A stretch of 64,000 bases of DNA from Chryseobacterium shigense (GTDB lineage Bacteria > Bacteroidota > Bacteroidia > Flavobacteriales > Weeksellaceae). The notes under the pieces are model-generated. The model saw only the letters and a program-made list of their open reading frames with translations. It was not told the DNA's origin and did no database searches. The stretch covers positions 744,001 through 808,000 of the forward strand of contig NZ_FTNY01000003.1 in the NCBI RefSeq assembly GCF_900156575.1, read 5' to 3'. Made by a program: the position numbers and the translations under genes. Of the stretch, positions 43,436-52,182 are shown one piece after another (positions within the stretch are counted from its first letter, which is position 1; the number at the start of each line of letters is the position of its first letter).

Positions 43436-43443
43436 TACCTTTG
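43436..43443 (+). promoter_or_regulatory. Bacteroidota-type -7 element for rpiB
   Basis: TACCTTTG matches TAnnTTTG and lies 38 bases before the rpiB ATG. Confidence 0.5.
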
Positions 43444-43481
43444 TCATGAAATAAAATCTAAAAAGACTTAATACAAGTATT

Positions 43482-43916
43482 ATGAAAAGAAAAATAGCGA
43501 TTGCTGCAGACCATGCAGGCTATGAATATAAGGAGATTGTTAAGAACTATCTGTCAGAAAAGTTTGATGTTCAGGATTTTGGAACGTTCTCCACAAACAG
43601 TGTGGATTATCCGGACTTTGTACACCCTGCTGCAACCTCTGTTGAAAACAGCGAAAATGAATTGGGAATTTTGATCTGTGGAAGCGGAAATGGAGTACAA
43701 ATCACAGCGAACAAACATCAGAAGATAAGATGCGCACTTTGCTGGATGCCGGAGATTGCAGTGCTCGCAAGACAGCATAACGATGCGAATATGATCTCTA
43801 TGCCTGCGAGATTTATATCTAAAGAAGTAGCCATAGAAATAGCAGAAAAATTTCTTTCTACAGACTTTGAAGGAGGAAGACACCAGAACAGAGTTGATAA
43901 AATTGCTGTTTGCTAG
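43482..43916 (+). CDS. rpiB: Ribose-5-phosphate isomerase B
   Basis: 144 residues of the RpiB/LacA/LacB family. N-terminal AIAADHAGYEYKE, then the active-site loop ILICGSGNGVQITANK with the catalytic Cys near 66, CALCWMPEIAVLARQHNDANMISMPARF, and the end EGGRHQNRVDKI. It interconverts ribose and ribulose 5-phosphate in the pentose phosphate pathway. Single gene with promoter word and terminator. Confidence 0.96.
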   Translation: MKRKIAIAADHAGYEYKEIVKNYLSEKFDVQDFGTFSTNSVDYPDFVHPAATSVENSENELGILICGSGNGVQITANKHQKIRCALCWMPEIAVLARQHNDANMISMPARFISKEVAIEIAEKFLSTDFEGGRHQNRVDKIAVC

Positions 43917-43923
43917 ATATATA

Positions 43924-43951
43924 AAGGCCTGTAAATCAAATTGCAGGCCTT
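43924..43951 (+). terminator. Rho-independent terminator after rpiB
   Basis: AAGGCCTG (43924-43931) pairs with CAGGCCTT (43944-43951), followed by ATTTATTTTTT. Confidence 0.85.
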
Positions 43952-44166
43952 ATTTATTTTTTATTTTGTACATTTGCATCAGCTAATAGAAATTACCAGT
44001 CTATTATTTCCATACAAAACCTGATCTGTTTAAAATAGAGTAATCAAAGGTTTTTCTCCCCTCTTCTCCATATTTGTAGTATTTTTATACAAACTAAAGT
44101 TTCCATTATAAGTAAATTGGAAGGAAAATTGATGCAGTTGAAGTAATAAGAACCCTATAAAACAGA

Positions 44167-45249
44167 ATGAAGATCAAAGTATCTGCCGTATTATTTTTCA
44201 TAATAAGTTGTTTCCATGCTCAGGAAATAAAGGATAAGGATGCTTTTGAAAAATGCAGAAAGGAAAACAGCCGAAGAACCTGTTTGTCTGATAAGGATAA
44301 AGACGGTGTTTTATTTTATGCTGATGCCTGTCCCTACATTCTGGGCTTAGCAGAATATAAAGGATGTCCGGATACAGATGGCGATGGAGTTCCTGACAAG
44401 GAGGATCAGTGTTATGAAGTAGCAGGATCTTTAGAAAATAACGGGTGTCCATGGCCGGATACAGATGGTGACGGAGTAATAAATAAGAATGATGCCTGCC
44501 CGAACGTATTCGGACCTGCTGAAAACAACGGCTGTCCGTGGCCGGATACGGATGGCGATGGTATCCTGGACAAAGACGATCCCTGCCCTACCCAACCCGG
44601 TAAAGTGGACGGATGCAGGAATGATAACTGCGCTCAGATTTATAAAGAAGAAGATGAAAGAATAGAAAATTTCAAAAAAGAGACTAAAAATGTTGATTAT
44701 GAGAAGCTCACCACAAGCATCATTGATCATATTGACAAAACTTTTTATAAAGACAAAGATCTCGTGATTCTCACCCATCATATGTTGGGAATTGAAGGAG
44801 GAAGTTGTATTGGTAAGAATCCCGCACCCATCTATAATTACAGAAGCTTTTGGACCATTGATACGATAAAACGTCTTTCAGCTCTGTTAAAAAAGAACAT
44901 TGCATTGAGTTCCGCTTATCAGAGTTTTTCCTCTCCTGATATAAGTATTGAATATAATGCAGATTATAATTTAAAAAATGTTTCAAAATTTGTTTACAAA
45001 AGGGAAATCAAACACCTTGAAACTTTACAAAAAAGACTTGGTGAGCACCCTGTAGACAACTATGGAATGTTGATGACCAGATTTACTAATGAATTGGGGA
45101 ATATGGTAAAAGTTCAATACACATATACCAATCTACAGGCTGGGAAACCGGTCAGTAAAAAAGAAATTAATGTAACTTATCAGTATATTAACAATGAATG
45201 GAAAGTTACAGAAACAAAGGAAGAAAAAGTAAAAGTATTTCAAGATTAA
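44167..45249 (+). CDS. Secreted thrombospondin type 3 repeat protein with unknown C-terminal domain
   Basis: 360 residues. Signal peptide (cleavage near CFHA-QE). Residues about 35-155 carry TSP3 calcium-binding repeats D-x-D-x-D-G (DKDKDGVLF, DTDGDGVPDKEDQC, DTDGDGVINKNDAC, DTDGDGILDKDDPC). Two nearly identical linkers AENNGCPWP/LENNGCPWP lie between them. Such repeats usually precede an OmpA peptidoglycan-binding domain in flavobacteria, but here the C-terminal 200 residues are an unrecognised domain (FKKETKNVDYEKLTTSIIDH; RFTNELGNMVKVQYTYTNL). Single gene. Likely exported, perhaps surface-exposed. Confidence 0.82.
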   Translation: MKIKVSAVLFFIISCFHAQEIKDKDAFEKCRKENSRRTCLSDKDKDGVLFYADACPYILGLAEYKGCPDTDGDGVPDKEDQCYEVAGSLENNGCPWPDTDGDGVINKNDACPNVFGPAENNGCPWPDTDGDGILDKDDPCPTQPGKVDGCRNDNCAQIYKEEDERIENFKKETKNVDYEKLTTSIIDHIDKTFYKDKDLVILTHHMLGIEGGSCIGKNPAPIYNYRSFWTIDTIKRLSALLKKNIALSSAYQSFSSPDISIEYNADYNLKNVSKFVYKREIKHLETLQKRLGEHPVDNYGMLMTRFTNELGNMVKVQYTYTNLQAGKPVSKKEINVTYQYINNEWKVTETKEEKVKVFQD

Positions 45250-45369
45250 GAGATCGATACTTTTAAGAAATGAAGAAAAAATACAGATAATCCAGACAGT
45301 GATGTAGTAAATTTAGAATAAATCACATTCGGATTATTACAGTTAAATAACAATTAAATAACATTAAAA

Positions 45370-47523
45370 ATGCCAAGAAAAGGTAAATATATAAGCCATA
45401 AAAACGAACAGAAACTCATGGAAATCGGAAGATTGATCCTGCGTTTCATGAATACCAATTCGTCCAAGATCTATAATTACAAGCAGATCTCAGACGGAAT
45501 AGAATACAAAAACCCCCGTCAGAGAGAATTGGTGATCCAGGCTCTTCATAAACTTCAGGGCTCTGAGAAAATCAAAGAAGTGGAGAAAGGAAAATTTATT
45601 GTGAATCTGAATATTGCAGGAACATTAACCGGGATCATCGATTTTAATCAGTCCGGCAATGCTTATGTAAAAGTAGAAGGTGTGGAAGATGATGTATTTA
45701 TTCACTCCAAAAATGTGAAAGACGCCCTTCAGGGAGATAAAGTTTTGATCATCACCTATCATTTTAAAGGTAAGAAACTAGAAGGTTCGGTACTGGAAGT
45801 TCTGGAAAGAAATAGAACGGAATTTGTAGGGACGTTCCAGCTGGTTGCTCACAAAGATTTTGGATTTGTAGTTTGCGATAAAAAATCCATCAACACTGAC
45901 ATTTTTATTCCGAAAACAAAATTCGGAGGTGCTGAAAACGGGGATAAAGTAGTCGTAAAGATGACCGAATGGAGACCGGGTGACAAAAATCCTCAGGGAG
46001 AAATTACCCAGGTGTTGGGAGCTCCTGGTGAACATGAAACAGAGATCCACTCTATCCTTGCGGAATATGGTCTTCCTTATGAATTTCCACAGGAAGTAGA
46101 GCTCGATGCTGATAAAATTGACAGAAGAATCACCGATGAAGAAGCCGCCAAGCGTTGGGATATGCGTGATATCTGTACCTTCACCATTGACCCTAAAGAT
46201 GCAAAAGATTTTGATGATGCGCTTTCTATAAGAAAATTAGAAAACGGAAACTGGGAAATCGGGGTACACATCGCAGACGTTTCCCACTATGTAGTTCCGG
46301 GAACGATGCTGGATGATGAAGCTTATAAAAGAGCAACTTCGGTATACCTTGTAGACCGTGTGGTTCCCATGCTTCCGGAAGTTTTAAGTAACGATGTATG
46401 TTCCCTTCGTCCCAATGAAGATAAATATACATTTTCAGCAGTTTTTCAGCTGAATGACAAAGCAGAGATTCAGAAACAATGGTTTGGAAGAACAGTCATT
46501 CATTCAGACAGAAGATTTACGTACGAAGAAGCTCAGGAACGTATAGAAACTGGTCAGGGAGATCTTGCAGAAGAAATCAATACTTTGGACAGACTTGCGA
46601 AAATCATGCGTGATGAACGTGTGAGAAATGGAGCGATTACTTTCGACAGAAGCGAAGTGAGATTCAATCTGGATGAAAACAATTCACCCATTGGCGTGTA
46701 CTTTAAAATAAGCAAGGATTCCAATCACCTGATCGAAGAATTCATGCTTTTAGCGAATAAAAAAGTATCCGAATTTGTATCCTTGACCAGTAAAGGAACA
46801 GTAAGTAACAATACCTTTATTTACAGGGTGCATGATGATCCAAATCCTGCAAAACTGGAAGCATTGAGAGATTTTGTCTCTACTTTCGGATATAAAATGA
46901 ACCTTGACAACACTAAGAAAGTAGCCGAATCATTGAACAAGCTTCTTTTTGACGTCAAAGGAAAAGGAGAAGAAAATATGATCGAAACGCTGGCCATGAG
47001 AAGTATGAGCAAAGCCGTATATTCTACAGAACCTATCGGACACTACGGTTTAGGTTTCGAATACTACAGCCACTTCACCTCTCCTATCCGACGTTATCCC
47101 GACCTTCTGGCCCATCGTCTTTTACAGCATTATCTTGATGGAGGTAAATCTCCGAGCAAACAGGAACTTGAAGATAAGGCAAAACACTGCAGTGCTATGG
47201 AAAGACTGGCTGCTGATGCAGAAAGAGATTCCATTAAGTTCATGCAGGTGAAATTTATGGAAAAACATCTTGGAGAAACCTTTACCGGAGTGATCTCTGG
47301 TGTTGCAGAATTCGGTTTCTGGGTAGAAATACCTGAAAACGGTGCTGAAGGGTTAATCAAATTGAGAGATCTTGTTGATGATTCCTATTCTTACGATCAG
47401 AAGACCCATGCCGTGTATGGTAACAGAACCGGTAAAAAGCATCAGTTAGGAGACGAAGTTCAGATTAAAGTAGTAAAAGCCAACCTTATTCAAAAGCAGT
47501 TAGACTTTAAGATTGTTGATTAA
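45370..47523 (+). CDS. rnr: Ribonuclease R
   Basis: 717 residues. N-terminal winged-helix and cold-shock domains (about 15-220), then the RNB catalytic domain with the metal cluster DPKDAKDFDDALS near 276-288 and the motif HFTSPIRRYPDLLAHRLL, and a C-terminal S1 RNA-binding domain (FTGVISGVAEFGFWVEIPENGAEGLI). A 3'-to-5' exoribonuclease that degrades structured RNA. It begins a long plus-strand run. Confidence 0.97.
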   Translation: MPRKGKYISHKNEQKLMEIGRLILRFMNTNSSKIYNYKQISDGIEYKNPRQRELVIQALHKLQGSEKIKEVEKGKFIVNLNIAGTLTGIIDFNQSGNAYVKVEGVEDDVFIHSKNVKDALQGDKVLIITYHFKGKKLEGSVLEVLERNRTEFVGTFQLVAHKDFGFVVCDKKSINTDIFIPKTKFGGAENGDKVVVKMTEWRPGDKNPQGEITQVLGAPGEHETEIHSILAEYGLPYEFPQEVELDADKIDRRITDEEAAKRWDMRDICTFTIDPKDAKDFDDALSIRKLENGNWEIGVHIADVSHYVVPGTMLDDEAYKRATSVYLVDRVVPMLPEVLSNDVCSLRPNEDKYTFSAVFQLNDKAEIQKQWFGRTVIHSDRRFTYEEAQERIETGQGDLAEEINTLDRLAKIMRDERVRNGAITFDRSEVRFNLDENNSPIGVYFKISKDSNHLIEEFMLLANKKVSEFVSLTSKGTVSNNTFIYRVHDDPNPAKLEALRDFVSTFGYKMNLDNTKKVAESLNKLLFDVKGKGEENMIETLAMRSMSKAVYSTEPIGHYGLGFEYYSHFTSPIRRYPDLLAHRLLQHYLDGGKSPSKQELEDKAKHCSAMERLAADAERDSIKFMQVKFMEKHLGETFTGVISGVAEFGFWVEIPENGAEGLIKLRDLVDDSYSYDQKTHAVYGNRTGKKHQLGDEVQIKVVKANLIQKQLDFKIVD

Positions 47524-47588
47524 TTAAATCATAAAGTATAACTTTGTATCAAAGGGATGAAATTTTTTTTCATTTAAAATACTATTGA

Positions 47589-48275
47589 ATGTTTGAACTT
47601 GTACTTTCTGCCGTTGTCTTAGGATTTATGCTGAGCCTGGTTTTTATAGGACCTATCTTTTTCCTGCTCATTGAAACCAGTTTTTCCAGAGGACCAAGAC
47701 ATGCTCTGGCACTGGACCTAGGAGTCATCACGGCAGATATATTATGCATTGTTGCGGCTTATTATGCCAGTGCAGACATTGTCACTTTAATAGATAAACA
47801 TCCCGGATTTTACAGGATTACTTCTATTCTTATATTTGTATACGGGATCGTCATGATGGTCACCAGGACCAAAATGCATATGCCCGGTGAAGAAAGGATC
47901 ATTGGCCAAAACTATTTTAAAACGTTTTTCAATGGTTTTTTCTTCAATCTTTTAAACGTAGGAGTGATTCTTTTCTGGCTGGTAACGGTGATTTCCGTAC
48001 GAAACCAGTATCCTGATACCAGCAGTTTTATACTCTACGTAGGCATTGTCATTGGCACCTACCTGTGTATTGATCTGGCCAAAATATTCTTAGCAAAACA
48101 ATTTCACGATAAACTTACCCAGAAACTCGCCAACAAGATCAGAAGAATTGTAGGCGGGATTCTTATTGTTTTCAGTTTCTTTATATTCTTACAAAGCTTT
48201 AAGAAATTCAATCAGTTCGACAGACGTTTGGAAGAAGCTGAGAAAAAAGAAATCAAATACCAAAAAACACAATGA
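47589..48275 (+). CDS. LysE-family translocator
   Basis: 228 residues with about six TM helices. The N-terminal GFMLSLVFIGPIFFLLIETSFSRGPRHALALDLGVITADI is the LysE/RhtB signature (G-P with a following gly-rich helix). The family exports amino acids and related small molecules across the inner membrane. The stop overlaps the next start by four bases (ATGA), so it is cotranslated with the LD-carboxypeptidase. Confidence 0.9.
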   Translation: MFELVLSAVVLGFMLSLVFIGPIFFLLIETSFSRGPRHALALDLGVITADILCIVAAYYASADIVTLIDKHPGFYRITSILIFVYGIVMMVTRTKMHMPGEERIIGQNYFKTFFNGFFFNLLNVGVILFWLVTVISVRNQYPDTSSFILYVGIVIGTYLCIDLAKIFLAKQFHDKLTQKLANKIRRIVGGILIVFSFFIFLQSFKKFNQFDRRLEEAEKKEIKYQKTQ

Positions 48276-49201
48276 AAAAAATAATCTTTCCAAAAGCCCT
48301 TAAAAAAGGAGCTAAAATAGCTGTGATCTCCCCTGCCGGAGCTGTAGATCCATCTCAACTTGAAAAAAGTATAGAAATGATCAAAAGCAATGGTTTTGAA
48401 CCTGTTTTGGGTAAAAATCTCTATACGAAGTTTTCAAACGGATACAATTATGCAGGAACAGAACAGGAAAGATTAAAAGATATGAACTGGGCTTTGAATG
48501 ATAAAGATATTTCAGCAGTCTGGGCTTCCAGAGGCGGTTACGGATGCCAGCATCTTGTTCAGCATCTCAAACTGAAGAACTTTACAGAAAATCCGAAATG
48601 GTATATCGGTTATTCAGATAATACGGTCATACAAAGCTATTTATTAAACAAAGGTTTCGCTTCCATCCACGGCCAGACCATCAAAACTTCAAGTTTTGGA
48701 GTGACGGATGAAAGCTATGCCCTGATCTTTGATATTTTAAAAGGAAAAAGCCTCAAATATGCTTTAAAATCTCATCAGTTTAATAAGAAAGGTACTATTG
48801 AAGGAGAGCTTGTTGGAGGTAATTTAGCCTTAATCTATGCGCTTCTGGGAACCAAATATTCTTTTAACTTTAAGGATAAGATTTTATTTATTGAAGATAT
48901 CGGCGAAAATTTCTATGCCCTGGACCGAATGATCATGAGTCTGGAATTAGCCGGAGTTTTCAGTAAAATAAAAGGACTGATCGTAGGCGGAATGACCAAT
49001 ATGGGCGATGAAAAAGAGAATAAAAGCTATGAAGAAAGCTTCGATGAATTTGCCTATCAACTGATTTCACACAGGATTTCAAAGTATAAATTCCCTGCTG
49101 TTTTCGGATTCCCGAATGGACATATTAAGGACAACAGACCTTTGATTATTGGCGGAAAGGTTACGATGAAGATTGGAGATAAAGTTAGGATTGAGTTTTA
49201 A
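48272..49201 (+). CDS. LD-carboxypeptidase (S66, LdcA-like)
   Basis: 309 residues. Catalytic triad S115 (YIGYSDNTV), E212 (EDIGENFYALDRM) and H284 (FPNGHIKDN), the S66 arrangement. It removes the terminal D-Ala from tetrapeptide fragments in murein recycling, which happens in the cytoplasm; consistent with this there is no signal peptide. The start overlaps the LysE gene by 4 bases. Confidence 0.95.
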   Translation: MKKIIFPKALKKGAKIAVISPAGAVDPSQLEKSIEMIKSNGFEPVLGKNLYTKFSNGYNYAGTEQERLKDMNWALNDKDISAVWASRGGYGCQHLVQHLKLKNFTENPKWYIGYSDNTVIQSYLLNKGFASIHGQTIKTSSFGVTDESYALIFDILKGKSLKYALKSHQFNKKGTIEGELVGGNLALIYALLGTKYSFNFKDKILFIEDIGENFYALDRMIMSLELAGVFSKIKGLIVGGMTNMGDEKENKSYEESFDEFAYQLISHRISKYKFPAVFGFPNGHIKDNRPLIIGGKVTMKIGDKVRIEF

Positions 49202-49215
49202 AAGGATGATTTCAA

Positions 49216-49641
49216 ATGAAGCTTATTGAGAACATTGAGCCCATAAAAATCACTCCGGATCTTGTAAAAAGTTCACTTTATATTATATTTTTAATTACTG
49301 TGTTATCGTATTTTATTTTCTTTGACAAGAATTTAAAGATTGAATATAAGGAAACCTGTCCATGTAATACGGAATACACCCTTTCTCAATATGATGAAAG
49401 AGAAAAGATCTGGGAAAATAGAAAATATGCTACTGACCCAGACCTTAAAACATTTAAACTCAAGAACAAGATGGGTTTTACGATCGATAAGCTTGAAAAT
49501 ATTGATTTTTATAAATTGAATGATACCCTTTTCAGACCTTCAGAAAAAAGTGCATTTGACTTTTTCTCAAAACGCTTTTACTGGGACTGCAAAAACAAAG
49601 AAGTTTGGATATCTACACACTATAAATTATCTTTTAAATAA
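49216..49641 (+). CDS. Hypothetical membrane-anchored protein
   Basis: 141 residues. One TM helix near residues 20-37 (SLYIIFLITVLSYFIFF) is followed by a polar domain with three cysteines (ETCPCN, YWDCKN). Its stop shares one base with the yraN start (TAATG), so it is in this operon. No family recognised. Confidence 0.6.
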   Translation: MKLIENIEPIKITPDLVKSSLYIIFLITVLSYFIFFDKNLKIEYKETCPCNTEYTLSQYDEREKIWENRKYATDPDLKTFKLKNKMGFTIDKLENIDFYKLNDTLFRPSEKSAFDFFSKRFYWDCKNKEVWISTHYKLSFK

Positions 49642-50012
49642 TGGCAACTCATAATGATTTCGGTAAAATAGCAGAAGACCTCGCGGCAGAATATCTGCAG
49701 AAGAACGGCTATACCATTATAACCAGAAATTTCAGGTTTCAAAAAGCTGAAATAGATATCATTGCTGAAAAAGAAAACCTGATCATCATCATTGAAGTAA
49801 AAGCCCGTTCTACAGACGCTTATATCCTTCCTCAGGAAGCGGTTACCAAAACAAAAATCCGGTCTATTGTTTCAGCAGCCAACCACTATCTCGAAGAATT
49901 TTACAGGAATCATGAAGTAAGGTTTGATATTATTTCTGTTCTTCCTGACGAAAAAAAGAACCTGACCATTGAACATATTACCGATGCTTTTGAAGCTTTA
50001 GATGCCAACTGA
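49641..50012 (+). CDS. YraN/UPF0102 endonuclease-like protein
   Basis: 123 residues. It shows the nuclease-like core A-E-I-D-I-I-A-x(n)-I-I-E-V-K-A-R (AEIDIIAEKENLIIIIEVKAR), that is D and E-x-K in the order of restriction-endonuclease-like folds. The N-terminal helix is AEDLAAEYLQKNGYTIITRNFR. The family is widespread, often beside rnhB, and may act in DNA processing; a role is not established. It is packed between two membrane proteins. Confidence 0.92.
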   Translation: MATHNDFGKIAEDLAAEYLQKNGYTIITRNFRFQKAEIDIIAEKENLIIIIEVKARSTDAYILPQEAVTKTKIRSIVSAANHYLEEFYRNHEVRFDIISVLPDEKKNLTIEHITDAFEALDAN

Positions 50013-50839
50013 TGATGCAAAATTTAGATTGGGATAGTATTTATTCCGTTGTAGTTTACGTTCTGAAGAACTATCCGCTTAAAATCCTCTTTTATATGTC
50101 TTTATTCTTTATAATAGGCATAGTGATCAGTATCATTTACAGCGTGATTTTAAAAAAATATAAAGTTTTTTCAAGAGAACACAAATACTACAACTGGGCA
50201 GTAAAACTTTATATTCCCGCTATTTTTATCATCAACATTGTATTTGCTCTCAAACTGGGATTGTTCTGGGGTGCCTACGAAGCCTTAAAGAAGGACAGCT
50301 ACTCTATTTCGCAGCAAACCTACAATGCCGGCACTTACTATGCTTTTAAAGACGAACAATCCAAAAAACAATTTGTGGGAAAACTTCAGTCTGTGGTATC
50401 AGATCTGAGCAACAGTAATCAGAATACGAAGATCCGAATTGTGGATATTGCCAAAGCCTACGACACAAAATACCAGGTGGTAGACAGCCCGAAAAACTGG
50501 CTGGCCTCTTTGTTTGCAGAAAAATACGGTGACAGGATCCACACGCTTGTCCTATATGGAATGCTTAATGCAGTTCCCCATGTGAATATTTCAGAAAGTA
50601 TTTCCTATAAAGAATTTGATCAATTGACCAATCAGCTCGTCATGCTGGATCCAAAAGATGTGGAATCTTCTATTGTGAAGAATGTTCAGAATTTATTTCT
50701 GATGGTTTTGAAATCACAGTTTAAAACTATTATCAATGGAATTCTCATCATCTGGATCGTGCTCATGCTGATTCCATTAGTTGAATTCTGGATCTACAGA
50801 TATGTAATGAAAAGAAAAAAGAACAATGTAAGAATGTAA
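50012..50839 (+). CDS. Hypothetical membrane protein with three TM helices
   Basis: 275 residues. TM helices near 21-45, 65-88 and 238-262. The loop between the second and third (about 150 residues) is probably extracytoplasmic and contains SLFAEKYGDRIHTLVLYGMLNAVPHVNISES. Two ATGs open the gene (ATGATG), the first sharing one base with the yraN stop. No family recognised. Confidence 0.65.
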   Translation: MMQNLDWDSIYSVVVYVLKNYPLKILFYMSLFFIIGIVISIIYSVILKKYKVFSREHKYYNWAVKLYIPAIFIINIVFALKLGLFWGAYEALKKDSYSISQQTYNAGTYYAFKDEQSKKQFVGKLQSVVSDLSNSNQNTKIRIVDIAKAYDTKYQVVDSPKNWLASLFAEKYGDRIHTLVLYGMLNAVPHVNISESISYKEFDQLTNQLVMLDPKDVESSIVKNVQNLFLMVLKSQFKTIINGILIIWIVLMLIPLVEFWIYRYVMKRKKNNVRM

Positions 50840-50923
50840 CAGTGTATCAATGCAAAAAATGCAGACTACTTTTTTATTGTTACATGGCTAGACTGATACA
50901 TTGTTAAATTAAAAATATATTTT

Positions 50924-51673
50924 ATGAAAACAATACTCATCACCGGAGCGACTTCCGGAATAGGAAAATCTACGGCAGAGCTTCTTGCCAGACAGGGAAA
51001 CAGAATCATCATCTGTGGAAGGAGGAATGAAGTGCTGGAATCTGTAAAAGCCGAACTTTCTCAATATACCGAAATATTTAGTTTAATGTTTGACGTAAGA
51101 AATCTTGAAGAAGTTGAAAATGCCATTCATTCTCTTCCTGAAGAATGGAAAAATATTGATGTTTTAATCAATAATGCGGGGAATGCCCATGGTTTGGAGC
51201 CTCTTTCTTCCGGAAATACAGATGATTGGGATTCTATGATCGATGGCAATGTTAAAGGCCTTTTATACGTTTCCAAAATGATTATCCCCACTATGAAAGC
51301 CCGTAATACAGGCCATATCGTAAACATTAGTTCAGTGGCAGCAAGACAAACGTATGCTAACGGTACAGTATACTGTGCAACTAAAAAAGCAGTTGACGTA
51401 ATTTCCGAAGGAATGCGTCTGGAACTTACCGAATTTGGAATCAAAGTGAGCAATATTCAGCCCGGTGCAGTGGAAACAGACTTCTCTTTGGTAAGATTCA
51501 AAGGAGATAGCGAAAGAGCAGCAACTGTATACGCCGGATATGATGCACTGAAAGCCGAAGATATTGCTGATGCCATCGCTTATTGCATAAATGCACCAAA
51601 ACATGTGATGGTTTCAGATATGACCATTTATCCGAGTGCCCAAAGTGAGCCAAGAACGATTTACAGAAAATAG
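50924..51673 (+). CDS. SDR-family NAD(P)-dependent oxidoreductase (YdfG-like)
   Basis: 249 residues. NADP loop TGATSGIGKS (about 7-16) followed by CGRRNE, NNAGNAHG, the catalytic Ser in VNISSVAAR, and the YCATKKAVD motif (Y-x3-K). The end TIYPSAQSEPRTIYRK is that of the YdfG/serine 3-dehydrogenase group. Substrate unknown; this group acts on 3-hydroxy acids. Confidence 0.93.
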   Translation: MKTILITGATSGIGKSTAELLARQGNRIIICGRRNEVLESVKAELSQYTEIFSLMFDVRNLEEVENAIHSLPEEWKNIDVLINNAGNAHGLEPLSSGNTDDWDSMIDGNVKGLLYVSKMIIPTMKARNTGHIVNISSVAARQTYANGTVYCATKKAVDVISEGMRLELTEFGIKVSNIQPGAVETDFSLVRFKGDSERAATVYAGYDALKAEDIADAIAYCINAPKHVMVSDMTIYPSAQSEPRTIYRK

Positions 51674-51674
51674 G

Positions 51675-52115
51675 GTGAAAAAAGGATCACTTTTTATTCT
51701 GTTTTTTTCATTGGCATTTTGGAGTTGCCAAAGTGTGGATACTTCTGAAAAAGAGGGGAAACTATTTGAAACCATTAAACTCCTGGATAGCTACCTCCGG
51801 AATAATGATCAGAAGATCGCAGATATTTTGGATGAGGATGTTTCTTTTGGTCATTCCAATGGCTGGATACAGAACTTTGAAGATTTCAAAAAAGATTTTT
51901 CATCAAAAAAAGTGATTTATCAAGCTATTCATCAAACAGAACTTTCTGAGATCAAACACTATAAAAATACAGCAAGTATCAGAAGGAAGATAAAAGTTTT
52001 GGGAACGTACAAAAATCAGGATTTTGAAATGAAACTGGCTTTGCTGGAGATCTGGATACAAAAGAATACCGGATGGAAACTCTGGAGTCGTCAGAGTGTG
52101 GAAATAAAGCCATAA
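51675..52115 (+). CDS. Lipoprotein with NTF2/DUF4440-like fold
   Basis: 146 residues. I start it at GTG 51675, two bases after the SDR stop; that gives the signal sequence KKGSLFILFFSLAFWSC with a loose lipobox ending in C18. The longer frame lies within the SDR gene. The body (LLDSYLRNNDQKIADILDEDVSFGHSNG to the C-terminal WKLWSRQSVEI) is the short SnoaL/NTF2-like fold with HxxG-like N-terminal features. Ligand unknown. It is probably cotranscribed with the SDR gene. Confidence 0.72.
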   Translation: MKKGSLFILFFSLAFWSCQSVDTSEKEGKLFETIKLLDSYLRNNDQKIADILDEDVSFGHSNGWIQNFEDFKKDFSSKKVIYQAIHQTELSEIKHYKNTASIRRKIKVLGTYKNQDFEMKLALLEIWIQKNTGWKLWSRQSVEIKP

Positions 52116-52182
52116 ATTTGTGCAAATTTGAAGCAATTTTGCCCTTTTTGCGATTTTGCGACCTAGCTTAAAAATTAAAGAG

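Larger units (their letters stand above)
42929..43481. other. Candidate chromosomal replication origin (oriC) in the pgk-rpiB intergenic region
   Basis: A gene-free region of 553 bases between divergent genes. From about 43080 to 43400 it holds four 9-mers each one mismatch from the DnaA box TTATCCACA, arranged as two close pairs, plus weaker copies (CTTTTCACA near 43388; TAATTCACA near 43155). A strongly AT-rich stretch lies next to the first pair (about 43130-43165), as expected for an unwinding element. Two parS sites lie about 5 kb away. dnaA itself is not in the window, which is common in this phylum. Genes diverge from here on both sides. This is an inference from sequence words. Confidence 0.68.
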
